From Flaccisagitta enflata (Eukaryota > Chaetognatha > Sagittoidea > Aphragmophora), in the NCBI GenBank assembly GCA_965153355.1, contig OZ231128.1, forward strand, positions 8,804,001-8,868,000: 64,000 nucleotides of DNA. The letters run 5' to 3'. Every line of letters starts with the position of its first letter. The first letter of the stretch is position 1. Below, in pieces: positions 42,571 through 53,668 of this stretch. The notes under the pieces are model-generated. The model worked only from the letters and a program-made list of their open reading frames with translations, searched no databases and was not told where the DNA came from. The position numbers and the translations under genes were made by a program.

Positions 42571-44046
42571 ATAGGTTGTGTCAGAATTTGTTTGTGACGC
42601 TGTGTTCTACTTTCAATTTGCCATCACGTTTATATACTCTTGCTCTGACGCAAAACTCCAATACTTGATAATGGATATCAATGTTCCTATGCAATTAATT
42701 GGTAGAGATGAAATCGAAACTGTTTCTATGATCAACAAATATGTACACCGATTGTCAAAGAGAAATGATCGTCTCTGAAACATCAAAAATAAAGCAGGCG
42801 GGCACATAATTTCATTGGCATGATAGAAAAATCCTGTCTTGGTCTCGGAAAGCCATGAGGACATGGAGAAGCTCTAAAAATCCATGCAAAATCCCTTCTT
42901 CCCATTTCGCAACCGCAACTTTCCTTTCCACTGCCACTGTTACTATCACCGCTGTAAGTTTAACCGCAGTGGCAACTGTTGCCATGGCTACTGTATAAAC
43001 TGTCATCGCTTTCACTTACATCGCTTCAAGACATGACGCTGTTGATGAAAAAATTAATGACAAAAATTACGGTCTTCTTGAATATTGTTGTAGATGCATG
43101 CACACTCCTTAAATAGAGGTCATGTTTGTCGATTGGTTGGTCCATCAGCAAATATAAAGAATGAAGCACTGCACCAGCCAAATTATAAAGAATGAAGCAC
43201 TGCACCAGCCAAATTCTTTCCATAGTAGGTATATAAGTAATTCATTCATTCAATTATCCATTCATTCATTAGTTCATTCATTCATTCATTCATTCATTCA
43301 TTCATTCATTCATTCATTCAATCATTCATTCATTCATTCTTTTATTTATTCATTATCAAAGATATTCATTCACAGCGGACGCATCGTTGTCCTTGTATTT
43401 TTGTGTAGCAAAGGTCATCTGTTGGTATTTCTGGTGTAAACATGATGAGTGTTGCGTTCATACAAACAACTAGGATTTTGCAATTTTCACGTCCTACTCA
43501 ATAATGCCCCCATGAATCAAAATAGGAATGAACAATGCATAAAGAAACGAGTGTATTTGCCTACCCGCTTCTGTTGCAATGACGCAACCGCGCCTGGCAG
43601 AGCCACCTGTGTGCATGTTGTATTAAAATGCATTCGACGATTAGGAATTAAGGATTTAACTGAAATCGCTGATATTGGAGAGACACACCCTCAGACAGAA
43701 ATTGTACCCTGGCTGGTGCCTTAGCTAACAAGTCATTGCCCAGACATGAGTTTATCACTGGAAGCAATTCAATGCTTTTCCCGAGTATCAAATAAACAGT
43801 TTTGCCTTTTAGATTGAGTACATCTGGTAATTGACAGTTGACAATTGACAGTTGACGATTGACATCTGGATTGACAGTTACCCTCGTTTATTGAATTATC
43901 TAAATAGAATTATGTTGAAAATGAAAGTTATTGTATTATCATCAAATTATCAACAAATGCCTCTTTAAGTCCCACACTGCGTCCTTAAAAGGAGTTTTTT
44001 CCATCTTTCTATCCATCTCTTAGTCTTTCTGACCATATATCTGTTC
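42571..44046. other. Flank of the retroelement; no clear gene
   Basis: Includes a ~35-bp tandem duplication near 43,160-43,220 (AATGAAGCACTGCACCAGCC twice) and an (ATTC)n array at 43,240-43,348. An open frame at 43,449-43,724 (91 codons) has no recognised domain. Short TTGACAGTT/GACAATTGACA repeats lie at 43,825-43,880. Confidence 0.5.
43240..43348 (+). repeat. (ATTC)n microsatellite
   Basis: About 22 ATTC units with few interruptions. Confidence 0.97.
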
Positions 44047-44490
44047 GCGGCTCCATCCCTTTTTTGGGCAGCGGCTCCAAAGGGGCCAACGACCTGCGCT
44101 TTTGGGCAGCAGCCGCAAAGTCCTGTAGAACTCAGGGACGTTTATTTGTTTGTTGGTTTGTCCCCCCCCCCGGCCCTCTCAGGCTTGAAATATGCCCTCT
44201 CAGACCTGAAATCTGCCCTCTCAGGCCTGGAATCTGCCCTCTCAGGCCTGAAATCTGCCCTTGCAGACCGGAAACCTTGCCTCTCAGGCCTCAAATCTGC
44301 CCTCTCAGATTCAAGGCCTAAATGGGCAGATTTCAGGCCTAAGAGGGCCTGGGGGAGACGGACGGATGAACAAACAAACAAACAAAAGTGCCCCTGTGTT
44401 CTACAGGACTTTGCCCTGCATCCTCCCATTCCGATTCACAACCATGCAGAGGAGGGCACTGGGTATCGCTGACCACACATCACCCTTGTT
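44047..44490. mobile_element. Family 2 element with inverted 20-bp arrays
   Basis: Left part has GGGCAGCAGCCGCAAAGTCC and TGTAGAACTCAGGGACG. The right part has the inverted form (CCCCTGTGTTCTACAGGACT, TTGCCCTGCATCC) and GGGCACTGGGTATCGCTGAC. Between them, units like CCTCTCAGGCCTGAAATCTG run rightward and flip orientation near 44,315. TTTGTTTGTTGG and its inverse flank the array. No coding capacity. Confidence 0.75.
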
Positions 44491-44519
44491 ATATATAGGG
44501 GACCACCTCCTTCATACGT

Positions 44520-45835
44520 CCACCCCCTTTCAGGCTTAAATTCCAGCGTTGAGGCTCGAATTCCATCCTTGAGGCTCAAATCCTATGTTCAGGGCTCAAA
44601 ATCTTATCTTCAAGCCTTAAATCTTAGGCTCCAGGCTCAGATCCCTGCCTCCAGGCTCAAATCTTTTCCTTGAGGCTCGAATTTCAGTGTTGAGGATTAG
44701 ACCATATCCTCAAGGCTCCAGGTAGTCCGCCAGCGAATTTGGGTGCGTTCAGCAACGGGGAATGAACGCCTGTTCAGCAACAATGCCATACAGGTGTTGA
44801 TGAACACAATGAAAGAGACCTTTGCCCAACGATTTTGTTCAGAGAGGGCCATAAAAAGTGCGTTCATGAACGGCTAAAAAATCCACTCCACCAATAATTT
44901 TGTCTTCATACCCAATGTGTATTATCTTCAGTCTTCACTGTAACATTTATCTACTCAATGAACAAAACTGTTCATCAAAAGGTAAAATTTGGTATTTCAT
45001 GAACAGCCAGATAAGCATCATTTATGATTTAAGAATTATGAAGCTAGTGTCAAGTCTAATCCATAAAAGGTTCACTCAATCACTGGATTTTTTATCCACT
45101 CGCTATTCATGAACAGCAAAAAAGCAGTATTGATGAACATAGTGCTAAGATCACTTCATCTCTAACAAAATATCTTTTAACCCAGCCATTCATGAAGAGT
45201 CAAAAAAGTTTCCTTAATAAACTCTTTGTTAGATTAAACTAGATGCTCAAAACTGTTATCAAAAAACTTTTTTTTGCTGTTCTTTAACTGCCAGATGATT
45301 ATGTGTCATGAACAAGTAAAAACCCACTCCACCAATCAAACCATTGATGGAGTGTTTTTTTTTTACCTGTTCAGCAACGGCTTTTTTTACCCCTCAATGA
45401 ACGGTCGTTCATGAACAGGTCTTTTTGGGCCCTCCATGAACAAAATCGTTTGCCAAGAGCCTCTTTTTAGTCGTTCATGAACAGCTCTATGGCATTGTTC
45501 AGCAACATGCGTTCATTCCCCGTTGATGAACACCCCCAAATTCGCTGGCGGACTATCTCCAATGGGGCTCAACCGGAGCCTTAAGGCTCAGATCCCAGCC
45601 TAGATGCTCCAATTCAAGCTTCCATGCCCAATCCAAGCAATGCATAGACCATTAGCTCCTTCAGGTCTGCTGCACTGCCCCACTGATCTAAATATACTTT
45701 GACTTTGGGGCAATGGGTACAGCTGAACATGCATGAAAGCATAGGTCATTGACCCCTTCAGGGCTGCTGCCGTGCTCCCACCCTCAATTACAATCATAAC
45801 CTACCTAAACAGGGCACGGGTACTGCTGACCACCT
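44520..45835. repeat. 20-bp array and family 2 end, interrupted by a nested element
   Basis: Units of TTGAGGCTCAAATCCTAT type run at 44,530-44,720 and resume at 45,556-45,620. They are followed by two degenerate family 2 ends (45,650-45,700 and 45,740-45,835, the latter with GGGCACGGGTACTGCTGACC). Confidence 0.65.
44721..45557. mobile_element. About 835-bp TIR element nested in the 20-bp array
   Basis: Left end GGTAGTCCGCCAGCGAATTT and right end AAATTCGCTGGCGGACTATC are inverted copies. Homology continues for about 130 bp with indels (CAACGGGGAATGAACGC, AACAATGCCATA, AACGATTTTGTTCA, GAGGGCC). TCCA precedes the left end and follows the right end, a possible 4-bp target duplication. The interior repeats GTTCATGAAC palindromes. 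No transposase frame. Confidence 0.8.
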
Positions 45836-45851
45836 AACGCTTTTGCGACTT

Positions 45852-45992
<141 letters not shown>

Positions 45993-47039
45993 ACACGATT
46001 GTTTACGTCATAGTCCAAAGTTGGGTTTGTTCTAGTGCATGTGGTATGAAATACAATCCGAGTTCCATGTCCTTGCGCCTTTCGCAGGACAGTTAAAGGA
46101 ATTCTGTTATCGCCAATGTAGGTGCTTAAAAGAAACAAGTTGAAGGAACTATAAACTTGCACCCATTAAAGGCGGAGGTCTTTTAGTGGCGGGTTTGTTA
46201 GAGTAAGGTTAAACTGTATTTAGTGCCAGTTCTGCGGATCTTATCAACATTAGTCGACGGTAAGGTGTCCCTTATGCGTTCAAGTTCCAGCACTGGTCGT
46301 ATCAGCAATTGAATGAATTAACTTATCAAAGAGAAACGATACGTGAGCCAACACCCAAAAGAGATTTGGCAGGAATCGGTCTCGATATCGGTCTCGGTAT
46401 CGGTATCGGTATCGGTCTCGATATCGGTATCAGTATCGGTATCTTATCCTTTTAGTCGACTAAAAGCAATTAACATGAACGCTGAATGATATGCCAGTCA
46501 TGAGATACTGGATATCCAAGTTCGTTTGATTGATACTTTGGTCATATGATTCTAGTTGCTCGCTATTTGCTAAGCAATTCTACAAGACGGTGTGTCCCTC
46601 GGTCTGTCCATCTCTCCATCCGTCCTTAGGTAGGTAGGTAAGAAATAGTTTTGTAACAACGACAATGATGACGATGAATCAAGCTTATTCTGTTATTTCT
46701 ATATATACTAAATAACTGTACAGAAGAAGAGGACTTGCAACGGACCGACAGACTGACTAAAAAAGTTACTTGTTGAGTCGCATGTCATTAACTAAAAATG
46801 GCATATTGAGAGAGAAAAACTAAAGTGGATACTGGATTGGATACAGACAAACAACAGACAAAGACAGACAGTCAGATACTAAATAGATTCAACCTCAGCT
46901 CAAAGATAAAGATGGAGATGTAGAGATAGAGATGGTGAATAACGAGCATCCTTTGTTGAGTTGTCAGTATAAAAGTTGACCGTGAGGCCGACGCTGAGAG
47001 TTGAGATGATTAATTTGTATTGGTCGGTTATCGCTGTCA
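45993..47039. other. Non-coding DNA; (GGTATC)n hexamer array
   Basis: Contains GGTATC/GGTCTC hexamers at 46,376-46,445 and short GACAGACA runs near 46,850. No gene recognised. Confidence 0.6.
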
Positions 47040-47299
47040 CTTAGGGGGCGTTTCTGGTCAAAGACGATCGCGTTTTGAACGGGCCACTCGGTCGCTCGCT
47101 ACGTTCGTTCACTCACACCGCTCACTCCGCTTACTCGCTCCGCAGCGCTCCGCTTCGCTACGCTCCGTTCACGGGCTCGCTCACTCACTTCGCTCACTCC
47201 CTCGTGGGACAGTTTAAAATCTTGAATATGTGTTCACGCTGTTATCGCGTTTCACGGGAACAAACGCGTTTTCCGTCTTCACTAGAAACACGCCCTTAG
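47040..47299. mobile_element. Family 6 MITE
   Basis: Left end TTAGGGGGCGTTTCTGG and right end CTAGAAACACGCCCTTAG are imperfectly inverted. The interior has CGCTCGCTACGTTCGTTCAC and CTCGCTCACTCACTTCGCTC. The same architecture occurs at 58,088 and 63,129. Confidence 0.75.
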
Positions 47300-47404
47300 A
47301 AAGTTAGAATCACGCCATGTGGCCATGGAAGCGATAGATATTCGGTATTTAAACAAAGAATGCACGCTTGGATATGCTTTGATTTTTGCCGTACTGCTTT
47401 CTTA

Positions 47405-47560
47405 ATATGAACTCGCTATGTCCATCAGATGGACGGATGGCGTTTATGGACTGTTTTTGCTTCACTGCTTCTGCCTCACTGCTCGGTTAGCCTTGTTCAT
47501 CGCTGCCCTGCCCATCCGCACGCGACTTGGGTAGCCGAGTATCTGGCCTTATCTCGACTT
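47405..47560 (-). mobile_element. Family 1 relic, reverse
   Basis: ATGTCCATCAGATGGACGG core and far end CTGCCCATCCGCACGCGACT followed by GTAGCCGAGTATCTGGCC. The right-end hairpin is decayed. Confidence 0.5.
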
Positions 47561-47784
47561 GCAGCTTTTTTGCTTCAGCTTCACTGCCTTTGCCCATTTG
47601 CGAGTTTTTTGAGGCTTTCTCCAGTTTGGCACAAAAAGTATATCAAATGAATGATTTTGAAAGAGCAAAATCATTAAGCTCTTAGTCTTTTTATCGATGG
47701 CTATTCTTAGAAGTTGAGGCTGTTGAAGTCTGCGCTCGAGTTTCATGTAGTCCCGGATGCCCAATGAGGAAAAAAAGAAATAAG

Positions 47785-47890
47785 AAGTGACGCGTCACAA
47801 TATCGTTGCGGACGGGTGGGCAGGGGTATCCAACCCCCAGCCACACCCCATATTCCCCCCCCCCACCAACACACGTACCCCCCAAAAAAA
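47785..47890 (+). mobile_element. Family 1 left-end fragment with GTGACGCGTCAC palindrome
   Basis: GTGACGCGTCACAATATC then GTTGCGGACGGGTGGGCAGG and a C-rich stretch. Matches the left end of the full copy at 48,745. Confidence 0.75.
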
Positions 47891-48046
47891 AAAGCATATG
47901 AAAAAAGTAGTCTGAAATAGGTAGTCTGAAATAGGTTGTCTTGAACCACTTTATTGAGTTATCCCCAACTATGCCATAAAGGTACTTGTGCTCTCTTGTA
48001 CTGTCATTGCTGAAATCAATTTTTACTTTACATTTTTCCACTTTTT

Positions 48047-48463
48047 GGGCAGCGGCCCCAAAGGGCCGATGTCCTGTAGGACACAGGGGTGAATTTCCAT
48101 ACGTCCGTCCGTACGTCCGTCCGTCCGTCCGTACGTACGTCCCCCCCCAATCCTGCAAATTCTCATTGGATAACATGGGAAATTGTCAAAATGCACACTT
48201 CCCATTGAATAACATGGAAAATTTACAAATAAGCAAAAAAATGCATGTTTCCCATTGAATAACATGGAAAATTGATGATAACTAAGAAAAATGTAAAATT
48301 CCCATTGAATAACATGGCAAATTGACAAGAAATGGAAAAAAATGCAACATTCCCATTGAATATCATGGAAAATTGCTACTAAGGCCTCAAATATGCCCTC
48401 TCAGGACGTATGGAAATTCACCCCTGTGTCCTACAGGACATCGGCCCTTTGGGGCCGCTGCCC
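48047..48463. mobile_element. 417-bp MITE with perfect 60-bp terminal inverted repeats (family 2)
   Basis: 48,047-48,106 and 48,404-48,463 are exact reverse complements over 60 bp by eye. They begin GGGCAGCGGCCCCAAAGGGC and include GTCCTGTAGGACACAGGGG. The interior has a CGTC run and about five tandem ~50-bp units with CCCATTGAATAACATGG. Perfect ends imply a young insertion or recent conversion. Flanking sequence to 48,527 (GGGTACCGCTGACCATG) matches other family 2 ends. Confidence 0.85.
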
Positions 48464-48554
48464 TGCTCTCACTCCACTTCTTTAGCTAATCACTCCAAGC
48501 AGGGCATCGGGTACCGCTGACCATGTGCGATCCTTGGATGACTTGTTGACTCAT

Positions 48555-48738
48555 GCGTAAAGGACTGACGGACGGACCGATCGACCGACGGATGGACCAA
48601 CGGAAGAACGGACAGTTGGATAGGTGGACAGATGGACAGATGGACAGACGGACAGACGGACGGACGGACGTACCAAACGACCGATGGATCGACCAACGGA
48701 CGGACAAAGCCTCTTATAGAGTTGCGTGTCTGCAACTA
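48555..48738 (+). mobile_element. Family 1 right half
   Basis: GACGGACCGATCGACC-type core and right end AAAGCCTCTTATAGAG with hairpin GTTGCGTGTCTGCAAC. Immediately followed by a full copy in the same orientation. Confidence 0.75.
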
Positions 48739-48744
48739 AAACAA

Positions 48745-48988
48745 GTGACGCGGGGTCACAATATCGTTGCGGACGGGTGGGCAGGGGCATCCAACCCCCA
48801 TCCACACCCCAAGTCCCCCACTCTCATACACAAAATGCATCTAAAACACACGTTTTCGCACTTTTCGACTCGTGTTATCGGACGGACGGACGGACGGACG
48901 GACGGACGGACGGACGGACGGACGGACGGACGGACGGACGGACGGACGGACAAAGCCTCTTATAGAGTTGCGTGTCCGCAACTAAAAA
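48745..48988 (+). mobile_element. Family 1 element, full copy (best reference)
   Basis: Left end: small palindrome GTGACGCGGGGTCAC, AATATC, GTTGCGGACGGGTGGGCAGG. Middle: C-rich stretch then a GACG array (48,883-48,950). Right end: AAAGCCTCTTATAGAG, hairpin AGTTGCGTGTCCGCAACT, AAAAA. No open frame beyond the repeat artefacts. Confidence 0.85.
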
Positions 48989-48999
48989 GCGAAGCGCGA

Positions 49000-49934
49000 G
49001 GATGATGGAAATGAATATTCGCGAACGCGATTAAAGGACCAAAGAATGCAGAAGACAGACGGAGAATAAGACAGACAGTGAAATCCCGCAATAATGGATG
49101 TGAAGGGACAAACAAATTTCAGCAACTATAGAGTTGAATTACCGCTATCGCAACTATATGAATTAAAAAAAAGACGCACTTTTGAATAGTTAATTATGTC
49201 ATTGAAAATCATAAATTCTAGTTAAAATCTTAAACCATTTTGAAGCCCTTGAAAAATTCTTTTATTTGGCGCTAATCTGGTATCTCTATCTTTCTTTGTG
49301 AAAAAATAGTATTAGTTTGAGTAAAAATGTTGCAAAATTTGTTTTTGCAATCCCTCTGAAAAACATGCAATTCAGCAAAATGGTGTCTCACTTTAGAGAG
49401 CTCTAGCGCCTAAACCGTTAGAGATACAGATCTGGGATTGGTCTAGAATGAAAGATTATTTGAAAATCATCAAAATCATTTTCTCTGATAAATTTTTTTA
49501 ACACTTTTTAAGTCAGTTTTATCAGCAAATAAAAAGGTGCGTCATTGTAAGCAAATTTCTCGGATCCGTTATAGCGGGGTTTTACGTAATTCAGTTGACT
49601 GAACGTGGGTAAGTGCGACTTGAGACATAGATACGCCCCTTTAAAAAAACGAAGACAAAACCATCATGCATTCCAATTGATTGAGTGAAAAAAAGGTCAT
49701 CATCATAGATGAAACTATTTCCAGCAATCTTAAACTTGATACTTCTAGCTAAAAGAATAAGCCACGGTGGCGCCTTTGTTAATGAACCAATCAGCATCGT
49801 TGATGGCCCTGGCGCTTAATGGACGTGACCAATGAGAGTCGTTGGTGGGGCACAAGGACGGCTTAGGCAGAAAAAACGAGGAGGAAATGGCAGGCTAACA
49901 TGGCCACACTTTGCCCAGGGTCAAGGAACAAAAT

Positions 49935-50006
<72 letters not shown>

Positions 50007-51130
50007 GAAAGGGAAAGAAAAAGAAAAGAGATGCAGACACACTTACAGACAGACAGACAGACATACAGACAGACATTTACTCATCTTTCTTTCTTCAGCT
50101 TTGGAAACTTTTTGAAACAGAATAATCTCGTTCAGAAAGTTTTCACCCATAAACACTGATTATGTATTGCATGTTGCTCTTGATGAAATTTAATACTTCC
50201 CAATTCTTTTCTTTTTCTTTTTTCATCGCCTACATCTGATTGGATTTTTAGGTAAGTCTTTGCTTGGCGTTTTTTCGAGTCATTTTATATTATATCTACC
50301 ACTATTCTTTCTTCAATACTTCAGAATATATTGAAAATGGGTCTCGTTAGGATTTTTTTATGCCGTGGTTTTTTCCAAACTCTGCTCATTAGCCGCGCCG
50401 ACGCATCTCTGTAAGAGCCTCTGTGCGTCGGTCGATCAGTCTGGATGTTACAGATGTTGTAAGCGCCTGGCGACTGGCACGGCGCGCTGTTTTGGCCCGT
50501 GTATGCAGCTTAGGTAATTCCGTCTCCGTTCTCAAGAAAAGCTTTTAAAAAAATGATTCATCCTCGATTTATCGGAAGTAAATCAGTTCAATAAAAAATG
50601 GTCACCGGCACCAGCAAAGAAGGTGTGCTAGTCGTTTCTAACTCGAGCGTGACCGACGCACCGAAGGACGGACAAAAACAGTTATATAGGTGCATTGACT
50701 ATCATATAAAAGTTTCTTCAGCAAAAATTGAAAACTCGTAGTGACGAATCACGTCGATGAAATCAATGATGGGATCGTGATTTAACCACCCATTGCAGAA
50801 TGTTAGAGTAACATGCTAATGGAATTTCTGGTATGAAAATATTTCATAAAAGCGAGGATATACAGTTTTATAAACTATCGAAAGTACTTTCATTTGGCGC
50901 CAATCTGGTATTGCTATCTTTATTCGTTTAGGAATGGCACTAGTTTGAGTAAAACATTGACCATTTCAGTTTTGCAATCCCAATACCAGTAATGGCGGCT
51001 GTCGCCGTGAGGAAAAAAGTTGTAAGCATTGGTCACTTTTCACCAAGCTTTTGTTTTCAGTCACTGCAAATCTTTCAACTTGTTAGATCAAACCAAAAGC
51101 ACTTGCATGTATTGGTTGCACTGTTAATCA
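49000..51130. other. Non-coding DNA with family 4 repeats
   Basis: Family 4 copies at about 49,140-49,560 and 50,860-51,010 share TTGGCGC...AATCTGGTAT and GGCACTAGTTTGAG. A (GA)n array lies at 49,939-50,002 and decayed family 1 ends are at 50,395-50,460 and 50,640-50,690. No gene recognised. Confidence 0.5.
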
Positions 51131-51134
51131 GAGA

Positions 51135-51580
51135 AATGTAGGTCTGAGCCAAATGAGCTAGATGAGCTAAAATGCTCAAAATCACTCAACCACACAACCA
51201 GCTATGCTTATTGACATGCTTTTTTGTATTTGCATTTATGTATTTATCCCATTAAAGATCAGAAAAAAATACTGAGCTAAATGAGCTAAGTGAGCTAGAA
51301 TACATTAAAACACCCTCACAAATGAGCAACTGAGCTCACTGACATGCTTTAACGTATCTGCTTTCTTAAAAATGTATCAAAATATTCATTCATTTATTGC
51401 ATTTGAAATCAGAAAATTAGATGGAGCAAAATGAGCTAAATGAGCTAAATGAGCTAGACTGCTCAAAATCACCCTCATAGATGAGCAGCTATGCTCATAA
51501 ACTTGTTTTCTTGTATTTGCATGCTCAAACAAACATAAATACTCTTTTTTATTGATCCTACTTAAAATCATAAAAAAAAA
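51135..51580 (+). repeat. Three tandem copies of a ~140-bp AT-rich unit
   Basis: Each unit contains AATGAGCTAAATGAGCTAGA, a CTCAAAATCACCCTCA block, ATGCTCAT...CATGCTTT and TTGTATTTGC, at about 51,150, 51,275 and 51,420. AGCTA half-palindromes recur within each. Confidence 0.65.
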
Positions 51581-51589
51581 AAAAATTCA

Positions 51590-51960
51590 ATTTGCATTTT
51601 TCGTAAATAAATCTTTAAAAAATCATAGCGCAAAAAATATTTGTCGTAGAGCATTCTTGTTGGCGCCAAATGAAAGAGAATTATCAAATTTACTTACCCT
51701 GTAAATTTCATTGGAGGCCCCAATCGGTCGGTGGAGATGCCCAACTTTCTCATAAGAAAATGAAAACCCTGTTTCTCTCGAATATGTCAAAAAGTCGAAG
51801 ACTGACTTCGACTTTTTTCCCGATAAAAATGCATTTTCACTAAATAGTGCTTCTCTTTGCAAAGCTCTAGCTCCTAAACCGTTTGAGATACAGACCTGGG
51901 ATTAGTCTAGATTGAAAGGTTTTTTGAAAATCTTTCAAAATGTCTTTTTCAAAAATTGTT
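51590..51960. repeat. Family 4 copy
   Basis: GGCGCCAAATGAAAGAGAAT and AGCTCTAGCTCCTAAACCGT followed by GAGATACAGACCTGGGATTA match 49,390-49,460 and 56,700-56,760. Confidence 0.65.
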
Positions 51961-52489
51961 AATATATAGGTTAATATATAGGTTCGTCTTTTTTTTTATC
52001 CACGTGGTATGTTCGAAGCGTTTTCGGCAGAGAAATTTGGCTGGGAAAAGGATACTTTATCCCGAGCGCAATTCAAGAGCGGACTATCTGTTTTCTCACC
52101 TGCTTCTGCCGTTAGCAGCCTCAAGCGTTCCATGTTCCAGTTGCATCAAGGAAAGTAAGTCACGAAGATATCATATTTATCTAGAAACCAAAAGCTCTCG
52201 CGGCTGCATTTTTTGGCAAAAAGTTTTGCAAAAAAAGAAAAAAGAAAATGAATAAAAAAATAGTGTGTTTCTCCGTTCCCCGTTGCCAAAAGATATTCCA
52301 CCTGTTGGCTGAACATAAGTATCACAGTTGAATACATGGTAACTTCTGACTAGAATCATGGATCATAACCGTTCTGAAAGCGTTTGATTTCTCTTTAGAC
52401 AGTGTTGCAATGAGACTGAAACAGCAGGAATGGAAAATTCATTTCGAGTGTTTGAGAGAAATTTACAAAATCGACAAATTTCAAAATGA

Positions 52490-53668
52490 ATGGGGGAAAT
52501 GAAAAAAACAAACAAACATTCTCAGTTGAGTAACTACTTAGAAAAGCGTGGCCTTCTCTTTGAAAACCAATCGGGATTTCGAGGTGGATATTCCACTGAC
52601 TCTTGCTTAATTGGGTTGACTGATTTTATAAGAGGTGAAATTGGCAAAGGAAATATGGTAGGTATGGTCCTAATTGATTTGCAAAAGGCGTTTGATACCG
52701 TTGACCACGGTATTTTAATAGAAAAATTAAAGTCTATTGGTGTTTCGTCTTTTCAGTGGTTTGAATCATATTTAACAGATCGTAGACAATGTGTCGATAT
52801 TAAAGGAACAAGAACTGAGTTTTTACCGGTCTCTTGTGGCGTTCCCCAAGGAAGCATACTCGGTCCTCTTCTTTTTCTCGTTTATATAAATGACATGAAT
52901 ATAAGTTTGACATGTAGACTTTCCCTCTATGCGGATGATTCTGCACTTATATTTTCCCATCACGATTCCACTGTCATTGCCAATCGACTTAGTAACGAGC
53001 TTTCAATGTGCAAACGCTGGCTTGTGGATAACAGGCTGTCCCTCCATGTTGGGAAAACTGAATCATTGCTCTTTGGTTCAAAGAGAAGATTGAAAGGGGT
53101 TGGAGATTTTCGGATTTATTGTGACGGGACGCCTGTTGTACGCATGCACAGTGTGAAGTATCTTGGTTTGGTTTTGGACGCAAGCTTAGACAGTTCTTCA
53201 CATGCTAACAACCTGATGAAAACTTGCGCTGGTAGGCTTGCTTTTTTGCATCGCAATTCGACTCTCCTAGACAAAAATTGTCGGCAGATTTTGTGTTCCT
53301 CTCTTATCCAACCATATTTATACTATTGCTGTAGTTCATGGTTCAGCTCCCTGTCTGATAATTTGAAGGAAAGGTTGAACGTGTTTCAACGAAAGATGGT
53401 GAGGTTTGTTCTTGGTTTGGATTTCAGAGGACATGTCGACTTAAAGGACTTACGTGATCTTAATTGGATGAGCATTCCTGATCGTGTCCAATATTTCAAA
53501 CTGATGCATCTCTTTCGCATTCGTCACAAATTAGCCCCCAAATACCTCCTACCTAATTTTACCCGTATTTCGGATGTTCACGCTCATGGTACTCGTTGCA
53601 GCTCTCACAACTTTCATATTTCTCGTGAATTGGCTCTTTCCCCCATGGTTTTGCTTTCACGGCCATAA
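52490..53668 (+). pseudogene. LINE reverse transcriptase, C-terminal half, frameshifted near the end
   Basis: 392 open codons. RT motifs in order: QSGFRGGYSTDSC (motif 1), VGMVLIDLQKAFDTVDH (catalytic A), SCGVPQGSILGPLLFLVYIN (B), SLYADDSALIF (C, catalytic ADD), then the thumb with a CRQILCSSLIQPYLYYC stretch. The frame is lost near 53,645, and the typical LINE tail continues in another frame to a TGA at 53,764-53,766 (including QWNNLTNP and VFKKKLKQHF). RT would copy element RNA at a nicked target. Catalytic residues are intact, but the copy lacks its 5' half, so it is dead. The ATG at 52,490 is only the first in-frame Met, not a natural start. Confidence 0.9.

Noticed and set aside
42812-43015. 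Cys/His-rich plus-strand reading (HCHCYYHRCKFN) as a zinc finger
   Set aside because: Spacing fits no zinc-binding family and the frame is short; the sequence is an ACTGCCACTG-type low-complexity stretch.
43449-43724. Open frame of 91 codons, considered as a small-subunit ribosomal protein relic
   Set aside because: Only a vague resemblance in a GIKDLTEIADIG stretch; no conserved glycine/lysine motif, no splice support.
48745-48988. Family 1 as a Helitron
   Set aside because: The 3' hairpin followed by CTAAAA is suggestive, but the CTAA overlaps the stem instead of following it by about ten bases, and no conserved TC 5' end was seen.
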